Below are positions 1 to 9,021 of a stretch of 64,000 nt of DNA, piece by piece (position 1 is the stretch's first letter; each line of letters starts with the position of its first letter). The stretch is from Pedobacter sp. HDW13 (lineage in GTDB: Bacteria > Bacteroidota > Bacteroidia > Sphingobacteriales > Sphingobacteriaceae), in the NCBI RefSeq assembly GCF_011303555.1, contig NZ_CP049868.1:124001-188000 (forward strand). The letters run 5' to 3'. The notes below the pieces were generated by a model that was not told the DNA's origin, made no database searches, and saw only the letters and a program-made list of their open reading frames with translations. The position numbers and the translations under genes are program-made.

Positions 1-437
1 TTGTACGCAGCAAGTACAGGTTCCATCTCTTTCTTTATAAATGCCTTTTGCTGGTTCAAGGCTTCATATTCATCATTACTGACAGAACCTTTTAAAACCA
101 TTTGCTTAAAAGCACCATGGCTAATGGTCATCTCCATTGTAGCCGGTGTAATAAAAGCACTTGCTATATTGGGATCATCGATGCTGTTAATATTTTTAGA
201 AGCGGCAAAACTCGCTATAACAGGTTCTGTTAATTTGCCTTTAAACAGAAAGTATCCATTGTGGATGGCAGCACTATCTATTTTGTAAGCTTCACCTACT
301 GGATAAAAGAGGTAGATGTAGCCTGTTTTTTTATTGATGATTTTTCCCTTGATACTGAAATCCAAAGGTTTGCTTTCCTGGGCAAAGCCAGGCAAACTTA
401 AGAATGCTGCCAGGCCATATAATAATAACTTCTTCAT
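1..437 (-). CDS. TlpA-type thioredoxin with DUF4369-like N-terminus (partial, C-terminus outside window)
   Basis: Partial gene; about 145 N-terminal residues are in the window and it runs off the left edge. The start ATG (435-437) is followed by a Sec signal peptide (MKKLLLYGLAAFLSLPGFAQ). The next region (KGKIINKKTGYIYLFYP) matches the N-terminal beta domain seen ahead of Bacteroidota TlpA thioredoxins. It aligns closely with residues 1-145 of the complete paralogue at 54418-55578, which ends in a CLPC thioredoxin domain, so the missing part is inferred to be the same. Such proteins are periplasmic thiol-disulfide reductases. It starts 12 bases after the SusD stop and is the last visible gene of the locus A operon. 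Confidence 0.8.
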   Translation of the reverse strand, partial: MKKLLLYGLAAFLSLPGFAQESKPLDFSIKGKIINKKTGYIYLFYPVGEAYKIDSAAIHNGYFLFKGKLTEPVIASFAASKNINSIDDPNIASAFITPATMEMTISHGAFKQMVLKGSVSNDEYEALNQQKAFIKKEMEPVLAAY

Positions 438-449
438 ATCTTAGCTTGC

Positions 450-1877
450 TTAATTTTTACTGTATCCCGGATTCTGATCGGCTTTATCATTGTTCCTGAA
501 CTCGCTAGCTGGAAGAGGGAATATCAGTGAATTTGCAGATTTAATTATTGGTCTGATAGACTGAATCACAGGTAATGGCAGTCTTCTAAGAGCCAGCCAG
601 TCCAATCCGTTCTCACCTACAAAATTTTTCATCGTTTCTTTAATAATTAACAGCTGTAGATCGGTTGGATTAGATGCTGCGTCAACAGCCGCAAAATCGG
701 TGATACCTGCATGGCCCATAACAGTTTTCAGAAGTGTTTTTGCAGGAGCCAGATCAGCACCAGACAAGGTGATGGCCTCTGCCTGTAATAAATATGCTTC
801 AGTTAAGCGAAATGCATAAGAATTAACAGATAAAGGGGTGAGCGCAATTGTGGCAGTATTACCTGAATAATATTTGGTAAACATATTCACTGTTGCCCCG
901 CTTTTGGTAACAGGTTTAAAAGTCCACGCCAGTCTCGGATCATTTTGCATCATGCCAGCCAGACTTGGTGTTGCAACGTATTGAGCATAAAACTGATACT
1001 GGGTATATTTAAAGCTTTCAGTCGGAAAAGGCTGAACGGCTAACATTACTTCCTTGCTTTGAAAACCTTTTACCAAGAAAATATCCCTTGTCAGTCCTTC
1101 GAGTACAAACGGACCGTTTTTAATCACATCATCAGTCAAACTGATTACACTGGCATAGTCATTACCAATCCCACGATTAAGCAGTACCCGTGCTTTCAGC
1201 AGTTTTGCTACCCACACATTTGCATAACTTAATTTCGTATTTAATGTCGGTAAATCAGCAATCGCAATATCCAAATCGGCAATTATAGCGTCATAAGTTT
1301 GCTTAACGTTTGAACGTGCAAGGCTAATGTTGTCCGAATTCACAAAATCATTCCGAAGGATAATGCCATATGCACTGTTGACATCGCGGTATTGACCATA
1401 ATGAAAAAGCAGTTCGGCATTTGCAAATGCCCTTAAAAACCTCGCCTCAGCCTGCAATTGTTTTTTAACATTCGCAGTAATGGTAATTACCGGTTCAATA
1501 TTTTTTAGAAAACCGTTGGCAGCATTGACCAGATTATAACCATAGGTCCATTTTTCGCCAGTAGCAGCAGAACCGGGAGTAAAGGTAAAATCATTCAGTC
1601 CATCATTGTTCCGATTGGCCAGCAAACCACTTAGCTCAGAGGGGACAGTTTCGAAAGTGCGCATCCATTTTATCGATGGAATCTGGTTATTGTCCGTTCC
1701 TGAATTCGCAAAACGATAATAAACCCCATTGAGTACCGTAGCTGCACTTTTCGCATCAATGATCACATTCCCGTCTACCTGCCTGTCAGTGGGAAACACA
1801 TTCAGTTCCTTTTTACAGCCAATAATCATACTGGCTGGCAGAACTAATAATATTATTTTTTTTACTAGAAATTTCAT
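450..1877 (-). CDS. SusD/RagB-family outer-membrane lipoprotein (locus A)
   Basis: 475 residues, the usual SusD length. A lipoprotein signal ends in the lipobox IIGC near residue 21, so the mature protein should be anchored at the cell surface. The N-terminal SusD-like helical region is followed by the C-terminal RagB part, ending NPGYSKN as is common in the family. SusD proteins cap the SusC channel and bind the glycan or peptide before import. It follows SusC by about 18 bases and precedes the TlpA gene by 12 bases, so the three are one operon. The ligand cannot be told from sequence. Confidence 0.92.
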   Translation of the reverse strand: MKFLVKKIILLVLPASMIIGCKKELNVFPTDRQVDGNVIIDAKSAATVLNGVYYRFANSGTDNNQIPSIKWMRTFETVPSELSGLLANRNNDGLNDFTFTPGSAATGEKWTYGYNLVNAANGFLKNIEPVITITANVKKQLQAEARFLRAFANAELLFHYGQYRDVNSAYGIILRNDFVNSDNISLARSNVKQTYDAIIADLDIAIADLPTLNTKLSYANVWVAKLLKARVLLNRGIGNDYASVISLTDDVIKNGPFVLEGLTRDIFLVKGFQSKEVMLAVQPFPTESFKYTQYQFYAQYVATPSLAGMMQNDPRLAWTFKPVTKSGATVNMFTKYYSGNTATIALTPLSVNSYAFRLTEAYLLQAEAITLSGADLAPAKTLLKTVMGHAGITDFAAVDAASNPTDLQLLIIKETMKNFVGENGLDWLALRRLPLPVIQSIRPIIKSANSLIFPLPASEFRNNDKADQNPGYSKN

Positions 1878-1895
1878 ATAAAAATGCTTTAAATA

Positions 1896-4800
1896 TTAGA
1901 AACCAAGTTTAAGACCTAATGAAAATGTCTTTACAGTTGGGTAATTGCTTACATCAAAATATCCACCGCCAACACTATAGGTATCATTAGTAGTTTCCGG
2001 ATCATTTCCAGGGTATTTTGTGATCGTGAACAAATTGGTTGCTGATGCAAACAACGACACATTCAGTAATCCTGCTCTTTGCATCCATTTGGATTTATCA
2101 AAGCGGTAATTGAATGAAACTGTTCTTAACTTGATGTAAGAGGAACTGAAAACATTCAGATTGGATATAGGAGCAAGACCATCTCCATACAACAAACGCG
2201 GTTGATTCTCTTGAGTGTTACCCGAATGGTATCTGTTCAACATTACCGCATTTGCGTTAGACGAGCCCGAAAACTGCATACTGCCGATATGGTCTCCCCA
2301 TAAAAGACTTCCGCCCTGCGAGAAAGTGAAATACAGCTGAAGGTCCAGGTTCTTATAACTCAGCCCCTGACTGAAACCGCCATAATATTTTGGAGCAGCC
2401 TGGGCAATGATCTCATTGGTTTTAGGCAACGCACTATCCAAATCCTTGAATTCTTCGTAATCCAGTTCATACATAGGATCTCCGATATTGGTATATGGAT
2501 AAACCAATGATCCGATAAAGCCCATTTCTTTTTTATAGGCGTCCAATTGTTCCTTGGTCCGGATAATTCCTGTAAACTTATAACCTGTAATCAGGCCAAG
2601 CGGTTTACCCTCAACCAGGGTTGTATTACCGAGTTCCAGGCCTGTCAAACTTCCTATCTGTCTAAGATCCGCGCCTGCATCTAATTTAGTCACCAGAGAT
2701 TTATTCCAGGTAACATTTAAAGATGCATTCCAACGAAAGTTTTTAGTACGGATGATATCACCTTGTAAGGAGACTTCTAGTCCAGTATTCTTAATATCAG
2801 CGGTATTTCTCAATAATGAGGTGTAGGAACTGCTGGGGGCAACTGGCAAGGCAAGTAAAACGCCATTAGTCTGTTTATTATAATAATCTACAGTAGCCTG
2901 CAAGCGGTTATTGAATAAAGAAATATCTAAGCCTGCATCTGCCTCACGGGTACTTTCCCACTTAATCCCTTCATTTCCCAACTGGGTAGGTATGAGCGCA
3001 TTAGCACCAGAATAAGAAAATGGGCTATATAAAGTCCTGTACATCTGATCGCCAATATTCTGCGTACCTGTCAAACCATAACTTCCCCTGAGTTTGATAT
3101 CATCAATCCATTTTACATTCTTAAGAAAGTTTTCCTTAGATATTCTCCAGGCAGCAGCTCCGGAAGGAAAATAACCAAATTTATTATTAGGGCCAAACTT
3201 TGAAGAACCATCAGCCCTCCCTGTAAAAGTAAACAGGTATTTGTCCAACAGGGAATAATTTGCCCTAAGGTAAAACGACAACAGATAGCTTTGCGGCTTG
3301 CCAGGGTCATCTCCCCTAATAAATAGCGGGGTCGAGGCTGAGGAAAGATTATTTAAGACTTTATCATCCGGATAACCCGTAGCTGTTGCGCTGAAATAAC
3401 TGTTTTTAATCGTTTCGTATGATGTACCTCCAAGTAAAGTGACCTCGTGTATATCATTAAATATTTTATTGTAAGTCAATGTGTTCTCAACAAACCAATT
3501 GGTCAGTCTGCTATTTGAATTACTACCAATACCTCCATTATTAGCCACATTGCCATAAAAACTGCCTATATCCAAAAAACTAGGAATGTAATTATGCTGA
3601 TTATAAGTCTGCATATTTAAGGAGACCGTACTTTTGAATTTTAGGGACTTATCAATATCATAAAGGCCTGAAATTGATCCCATCAAACTAAAAGTCTTCG
3701 CATTGTTTGTTGCCTGAAGCAATCCAGCAGGATTTTGAAATCCCATATAACTATAACCAACACCAGCAAAATTTGTCGGATTACCGTTTAGATCATAGGG
3801 TTCAAGATCCGGCCTTGACCTTAATGCCTGCCCATAAGCACCATCTCCAATGTTTTGATCGGTATAGCCGATGAGCATATTTGTGATAAACCGGAATCTT
3901 TTACCAATTTCGTTTTCAAGGTTTAGTTTACCGGTAACACGCTGGTAATCGGTACTTCTGATTACCCCTGGGGTATTATTGAAAGAAATCGAACTAAAAT
4001 ACTTGGAAGCCGCACCACCACCTTGTACAGATAGGTCTGCATTATGTGAAATGGTATTACGGGTAACCTCATCAATCCAGTTGGTATTCGCTTTTCCAAA
4101 AAAGGTTTCAGGTCTATTAATAATTGCATCTACCTCGGTAGGCATGTAATCGGCAGCTTTAGTATGCTCATCAAAATCATTCCTTGCCGCCTCGGTAATC
4201 AGCTGCCTGTATTGGTCAGCGTTGAGTAACTTCGGGGTGATGGCCCGTGTAGCAGTACTATAATAACTCGCAACAATCTGTGGTTTCATGTCCTTTTTCC
4301 CGCTTTTGGTAGTAATGATAACCACACCATTAGCGGCTTTAGAGCCATAAATCGCAGTAGAGGAAGCATCTTTAAGAATACTGATAGACTCTATGTCATT
4401 GATATTTAATCCGCCAACACTATTTAAACCATTTACAAAGGAAGATGAAAGACCGGCACTCACCCCACCAGAATTGTTGATATCGTTACCAACAGGTGTC
4501 CCTACATCAAAGCCAGTGTTGATGAAATTGCTACGTACCTGAACAGGAACACCATCGATAACATACAATGGATCGTTCCCTCCCAGAAGCGAACTTGAAC
4601 CCCGGACTCTGATGCGTACAGCCCCTCCAGGAGATCCGTCAGCCTTGGTTACCTGAACACCGGCAGCTTTGCCCGCAATTGAATTGTCTATAGTAGCAAA
4701 GGGTATATCCTGAACATCAGTTGCATTTATGGTTGATACAGATCCAGTCAAGTCTTTCTTTTTGGTACTACCATAGCCTACTACTACAACCTGATCAAGG

Positions 4801-5495
4801 TCTGAGGCATTGGCTTCCAATTGCACTGTAATGTTATTTTGATCCCCGGTTTTTATCTCTCTGGACTTATAACCGATATAAGAAACCACAAGAACAGCCC
4901 CCTTCTCAGGGACTGAGATAGAAAAACTCCCATCTTCGGACGATCTGGTATTAGATCCCGGTAATCCTTTTATGCTAATTGATGCACCTGGGAGTGGCCG
5001 GCCTGACTCATCTACCACCCTGCCCTTGATTACTTCAGAGTAGAAATAGTCCCGGATTGCCCTCATCCAGGTATTTTGCTTTTCCTTGACCACAATCGTT
5101 TTATCATCGATTGCATAAGTTAAAGGTAACCCGTCAAGGCACTTACTCATCACCTCATTTAAAGGGCTTTGATTAAACTCTACATGAACCCTTTTATTGA
5201 TACTGATCTTTTTTACAGAAAGCAGGATGTTGTAACCAGTTTGTTTTCTTACCTCTTTAAATACCGCTTCAAGAGGAACGCTTTTCCCACTGAAAGTAAC
5301 TGTCTGTGCAGATCCTGTAGCACTAACCTGAAGAATAGTGGCGATCATTAATATGGTAGTCAGGTTGATTTTCATGATCAATTTTCTCTTATCAATACCA
5401 CTGAAAGCATAAAGCCCGGCATTCAGAAGTAATCGCAAAAATTTGGATATACGGCGGCTAAGCCAACACATCGCTTTAGTATATATTTTATACAT
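1896..5495 (-). CDS. SusC/RagA TonB-dependent receptor with STN signalling domain (locus A)
   Basis: 1199 residues. The start MYKIY is the family-typical SusC N-terminus in Pedobacter-like genomes; an internal methionine (MKINLTTIL, residue 41) begins the hydrophobic part of the signal. Order: signal peptide to about residue 64; STN domain (about 68-137); carboxypeptidase-regulatory-like domain (about 155-215); plug with VVVVGYG and DPLYVIDGVPV; then the beta-barrel, ending in FSLGLKLGF. It imports a substrate through the outer membrane using TonB energy. The STN domain is the part that contacts FecR-type anti-sigma factors, matching the FecR/sigma pair upstream. The start codon lies inside a plus-strand promoter-like TACATTTG (5491-5498). 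Confidence 0.95.
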   Translation of the reverse strand: MYKIYTKAMCWLSRRISKFLRLLLNAGLYAFSGIDKRKLIMKINLTTILMIATILQVSATGSAQTVTFSGKSVPLEAVFKEVRKQTGYNILLSVKKISINKRVHVEFNQSPLNEVMSKCLDGLPLTYAIDDKTIVVKEKQNTWMRAIRDYFYSEVIKGRVVDESGRPLPGASISIKGLPGSNTRSSEDGSFSISVPEKGAVLVVSYIGYKSREIKTGDQNNITVQLEANASDLDQVVVVGYGSTKKKDLTGSVSTINATDVQDIPFATIDNSIAGKAAGVQVTKADGSPGGAVRIRVRGSSSLLGGNDPLYVIDGVPVQVRSNFINTGFDVGTPVGNDINNSGGVSAGLSSSFVNGLNSVGGLNINDIESISILKDASSTAIYGSKAANGVVIITTKSGKKDMKPQIVASYYSTATRAITPKLLNADQYRQLITEAARNDFDEHTKAADYMPTEVDAIINRPETFFGKANTNWIDEVTRNTISHNADLSVQGGGAASKYFSSISFNNTPGVIRSTDYQRVTGKLNLENEIGKRFRFITNMLIGYTDQNIGDGAYGQALRSRPDLEPYDLNGNPTNFAGVGYSYMGFQNPAGLLQATNNAKTFSLMGSISGLYDIDKSLKFKSTVSLNMQTYNQHNYIPSFLDIGSFYGNVANNGGIGSNSNSRLTNWFVENTLTYNKIFNDIHEVTLLGGTSYETIKNSYFSATATGYPDDKVLNNLSSASTPLFIRGDDPGKPQSYLLSFYLRANYSLLDKYLFTFTGRADGSSKFGPNNKFGYFPSGAAAWRISKENFLKNVKWIDDIKLRGSYGLTGTQNIGDQMYRTLYSPFSYSGANALIPTQLGNEGIKWESTREADAGLDISLFNNRLQATVDYYNKQTNGVLLALPVAPSSSYTSLLRNTADIKNTGLEVSLQGDIIRTKNFRWNASLNVTWNKSLVTKLDAGADLRQIGSLTGLELGNTTLVEGKPLGLITGYKFTGIIRTKEQLDAYKKEMGFIGSLVYPYTNIGDPMYELDYEEFKDLDSALPKTNEIIAQAAPKYYGGFSQGLSYKNLDLQLYFTFSQGGSLLWGDHIGSMQFSGSSNANAVMLNRYHSGNTQENQPRLLYGDGLAPISNLNVFSSSYIKLRTVSFNYRFDKSKWMQRAGLLNVSLFASATNLFTITKYPGNDPETTNDTYSVGGGYFDVSNYPTVKTFSLGLKLGF

Positions 5496-5594
5496 TTGTT
5501 AGTCTGGTTTAATTTGTTGAAAAATTGCAAGCTCAAGTTTTACGGTTTACCAGATTATAAGGGCTTCGATCACGACTCGAAGTCCTTTTTTTTT
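5491..5594 (+). ncRNA. Predicted cis-antisense RNA over the locus A susC leader
   Basis: On the strand opposite to susC, a TACATTTG (TAnnTTTG class, 5491-5498) sits over the susC start codon. Next comes an 8-bp stem, AGTCTGGT (5501-5508) with ACCAGATT (5549-5556), one pair being G-U. Then comes a 9-bp hairpin, GGGCTTCGA (5561-5569) with TCGAAGTCC (5577-5585), and nine T. No plus-strand gene lies upstream that would need a terminator. Predicted RNA is about 90 nt, complementary to the susC 5' leader. The same layout recurs at locus C. Antisense RNAs of the DonS type are known for Bacteroides susC homologues; assignment here is inference. No clear -33 element is visible. Confidence 0.5.
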
Positions 5595-5670
5595 GCAAAC
5601 CGCCTCAGCGAAATCTAAGGATCGTTCCAATATCCTGTCATAGTTGTTTGGTTAGTTTTATTGGTTTTTA

Positions 5671-6845
5671 TTATTTCATCACAATTATTTTATTATCCTC
5701 TACCCGAAACCTGACCTCTCCTGTCATTTCAAGTATCTTGAGAATACCAGAAATATTCTTAGCCCTACTGATGGTGCCCCAAAACACGTCATTTTTCACT
5801 TCTTCGTTCTTAAACACTACTTCAACATTGTACCATTTTGATATTTTTTGCATGATACTTTCAAGAGGTTCGCTTTTAAACATAAAATAGCCATTCTTCC
5901 AAGCAATAGCATCATTTACATCAATTTTATTAATGCTAAAAACTTCATTGGAATTTAAGATAGATTGTTCTCCCGGGCTCAGTTTTACAGGTTTATCATT
6001 TAAGGTCTTTAAGTTTTGTTTGTTCACCAGACTTAATAATACTGCCCCTTCCAACAAGGTTGTTTTGATATTTTGACCATCCCTGTAAGCTTCTATATTA
6101 AAATGCGTGCCTAAGACTTCAAGCTCCTGGTTTCGGCTCTGTACTATAAAAGGAGTTAGCGGGCTTTTTTTTACCACTTCAAAATATGCTTCCCCGTTTA
6201 AAACAACTTTTCGCGCAGCCCGATCCACAAATCTTGTAGGAAAAGTAAGCGACGAAAAAGCATTCAGCCATACGTTTGTACCATCCGGTAGAATAACTTT
6301 ATACTGCCCCCCTTAGGTGTTTCAATAGTGTTATACCTGATGGTATCTAGATCAGATCCAACATTGGAAATTTTATACTCCAGGCTGCCTTCTCCCGTAT
6401 TCAAAATTGTCACGCCACTTTGTTCGGCAACGGTACTAGCTTTCCCCCCTATAAGACTGATCTTTTTCCCATCCGGCAAAGTAAGTATCGCCCTATTTCC
6501 TCCTGCAATAATATCTTCTTTTGCAGAAAGGGAGTCAACATTGCTTCTGGACTTATAATAATTATATATCAGTAAAGTACAGCCAGTCAAAACCAATACG
6601 GCAACTATTTTATAGATTGGACCGAACCAGAATGACCTGGATTTTGTTATATAATTCTGGTTAAATTCGGAAAACATCCTTTTTTTAACAACCTCCTCTC
6701 CCCCTCCGGCAATTAGCCAGTCCCCAAAGTTCAATTCATTATGATTTACTTTATGGAACCAGTCATCCAGTTCCATGGACTCATCTTCTGTACAATCCCC
6801 TTCCTGATTTTTTTTCAATAAAATATGTAATCTTTCTTTATTCAT
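5671..6845 (-). pseudogene. FecR-family anti-sigma factor, frameshifted (locus A)
   Basis: Two fragments, from ATG 6845 (MNKERLHILL) and down to the stop at 5671, form one FecR protein if one base is added to the C6 run at 6307-6312. The junction then reads TPKGGQYKVILPDGTNVWLN, the canonical FecR motif. The repaired length is 391 residues, normal for the family. It has a cytoplasmic N-terminal part, one membrane segment (KIVAVLVLTGCTLLIYNYY), a periplasmic FecR domain with LNGEAYFEV, and a C-terminal DUF4974-like domain. It should hold the divergent sigma factor (6960) inactive until SusC signals. The break may be a sequencing error, a real mutation or a phase-variable tract. Confidence 0.85.
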
Positions 6846-6959
6846 ATAGCAGGCTTTATACCTATATAATGCACTTCTTGCCGCCAACCGTTACTTCATG
6901 TGAAAATATTTTTTCAACTTCTATCAGGCTACTGAATAAATTATTACTTTCACCGATAT

Positions 6960-7559
6960 ATGATTAGGAATCTTATCATTGATTATAACAACTATACCGA
7001 ACAGGAACTCATCGAACTCTGGAAAATGGGCAATGATGATGTTTTTGAATTATTTTACAATAAACATGTTATAAAGCTATTAAACATTGCCAGGCTAAAA
7101 ACCGGCAATATGGCCGTTGCGCAAGAATTGGTGCAGGATACCTTTTTAAGCCTTCACAAAAAGAAACTAGAAATACAGCAGCAAACAAACCTAATTGCAT
7201 ATCTATATATTGCTTTAAAAAAAAACATACTGAATTACTATCGGAAGGAAAGTGTGCACAAAAAATATGAAACATATATACAGAGCCATAGTTCAGAATT
7301 GGACAACAGCACGGAATGGAGCATCAACACCAAAGAGCTGGAACTTCAGATCATTGAAGAAATAGAAAAACTTCCGCCACAATGCAGTAAAGTGTTTAAA
7401 TTGAGTCGGATAGATGGCATGAGCGACAAAGAAATTGCAGCAACACTCAATATATCCGTAAATACGGTGGAACAGCACAAAAGGAAAGCATTGAGAATCT
7501 TAAGGACTGCCTTTAAAGAGTATCTTGGAACTGCGTTGGTTATGTATTTATTAAGGTAA
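6960..7559 (+). CDS. ECF RNA polymerase sigma factor (locus A)
   Basis: 199 residues. Region 2 covers about 20-75 (DVFELFYNKHVIKLL, then AQELVQDTFLSLHKK). Region 4 covers about 130-185 (LPPQCSKVFKLSR, DGMSDKEIAATLNISVNTVE), the helix-turn-helix that reads the -35-type element. It is transcribed away from FecR/SusC, unlike loci B and C where the sigma gene leads the same strand. By family logic it activates the susCD operon when FecR releases it. Start chosen at ATG 6960; no better start is visible upstream. Confidence 0.92.
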   Translation: MIRNLIIDYNNYTEQELIELWKMGNDDVFELFYNKHVIKLLNIARLKTGNMAVAQELVQDTFLSLHKKKLEIQQQTNLIAYLYIALKKNILNYYRKESVHKKYETYIQSHSSELDNSTEWSINTKELELQIIEEIEKLPPQCSKVFKLSRIDGMSDKEIAATLNISVNTVEQHKRKALRILRTAFKEYLGTALVMYLLR

Positions 7560-7715
7560 TTACTTGTAGACAACAATTCCCTATAACTCGTTCAATCCGA
7601 AGAAAAGTGCAATAGTTTGCATCCAATACTGCTACTTTTGTAATATGTCATTTTGAACAAAACAATATCATGTAAGCTTCATGGCTTTTTTCTTTCAAAG
7701 ATGATTGAGACTCCT

Positions 7716-8357
7716 TCATAAAACTATCGACAGTGTTTTCATTCGTTGCGTTACAGCCTCAAAGTTATGCTGTTGGGTTACCTGTATCAACTGCATTAGT
7801 TTTGATACTGAATCCACATAAGTTTCCAGTTCGCCCACAAAACTACCTACCTTTATCCGATCAGTCCGATCTAAGGAAACATCTTCCAAAAGTCCCAGCT
7901 GTGTGCTATCTTCATCGAACTGCGGAACGAGGTAAACATACGAAGCTATTTTTTTTGCCTGAGCGGACAGTCTATCCAAAAGCCTGCCATTTACCTTAAA
8001 GGTATCTCTATCCTGAAAGTTATCATTATCCTGAAAAAAATACTTCAAATTTGAAGCATTCCCACTGATCATTTCCTGTAAATGGGTAACCGAAATCAGC
8101 GCCTTCCTGATAAAAACTGTATTATGGAGGTGTGGCCAGTTTCCAAGTAAGCTAAAACAAAAAAAACTTATTTCTATCCTTTTAACGCACAATGAAGCAT
8201 GAAAAGCAAGTATTTCTTCCCATCCGCATAGATCAAAGTATCTATTCAGCACTCCCCGGCTTGCGCCGAGTCCCCGGATAATCTTTTTTTTGTTATTTAT
8301 CCTCAGGAGTATAATATTTAATTGATCAACCATCGAAGAATACTCGTTTTCGGACAT
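7716..8357 (-). CDS. Hypothetical protein, mostly helical
   Basis: 213 residues with no family I recognise. No signal peptide or membrane segment is evident. The composition suggests a helical cytoplasmic protein, with long heptad-like stretches near both ends (IILLRINNKKKIIRGL; YVDSVSKLMQLIQVTQQ). It ends in a region between the sigma factor (converging) and the glgC region, and no partner gene is adjacent. The ORF is long and its codon use looks like its neighbours, so it is probably real. Confidence 0.6.
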   Translation of the reverse strand: MSENEYSSMVDQLNIILLRINNKKKIIRGLGASRGVLNRYFDLCGWEEILAFHASLCVKRIEISFFCFSLLGNWPHLHNTVFIRKALISVTHLQEMISGNASNLKYFFQDNDNFQDRDTFKVNGRLLDRLSAQAKKIASYVYLVPQFDEDSTQLGLLEDVSLDRTDRIKVGSFVGELETYVDSVSKLMQLIQVTQQHNFEAVTQRMKTLSIVL

Positions 8358-8829
8358 AGGTTATATTCGGTTAAAATTTAGGCAGATGTTAAGTTTAATT
8401 TACTGTCCATTACTTGACTAGCTATTGATATACTTAACAGTTGACTGACAGCAAAAGTCTTCTACTCTTATTAGTAGCAATCGGCCAATCATCAATAAAG
8501 CCTAAAAAAGAGAAAATTGGAGAACCCTGCAAAGCTAATTGAGGGCTTTTATCTCTCTTAGTTTCTTCATTGCAGGTGGGACAATATAGTCATTAAAAGC
8601 AATAGTCGCTGAAATCGTTGGACGTGAAGCAACAAGATTTAAGGACTTAAAAAACAAATATCACCAAAATGTGATATTTATACAAAAAAAATATTATTTT
8701 TATAATACAGTTTACAGTTTAAGGAAAACTTCCGCTAACATTAGAAAGTGAAAGAAGGCATGCCAGGATTGGTATGCCTCTACTTTCTAAAAGATAATTT
8801 AGGTCAACGTTGCAAATGATGACTTTTTG
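8358..8829. other. Gene-poor stretch with two hairpins
   Basis: No credible gene. A perfect 9-bp inverted repeat (AAATATCAC 8656-8664, GTGATATTT 8671-8679, 6-base loop) and a longer interrupted hairpin (AGAAAGT 8743-8749 with ACTTTCT 8782-8788; GGCATGCC 8757-8764 with GGTATGCC 8771-8778) lie close together. A short plus-frame stretch from about 8600 reads AIVAEIVGREATRFKDLKNK; it could be a gene remnant but has no start. Confidence 0.4.
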
Positions 8830-9018
8830 TTAGAGTGCTATAAAGAGATATCCAGTTATAATGATATTTTTACTAAAAAAGGTATTGATAGAATAAGCCC
8901 CTGCTCGACCCTCTTCTTTTTTCCATCTTATTAAATAGCATTCCACTTCACACAAAAATTCAAACTCCATCAATCCAAGAAAGGAAGCACCAGGAATCTC
9001 CTCACTCCATTTCTCCAT
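8830..9018 (-). CDS. Possible small protein downstream of glgC
   Basis: A 62-residue frame whose ATG (9016-9018) lies three bases beyond the glgC stop (9022-9024), a spacing that fits translational coupling. It has no recognisable domain and ends in a hydrophobic stretch (IIITGYLFIAL). It may be a real small gene of the glgC transcript or a chance frame; nothing else supports it. Confidence 0.3.
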   Translation of the reverse strand: MEKWSEEIPGASFLGLMEFEFLCEVECYLIRWKKEEGRAGAYSINTFFSKNIIITGYLFIAL

Positions 9019-9021
9019 AGG

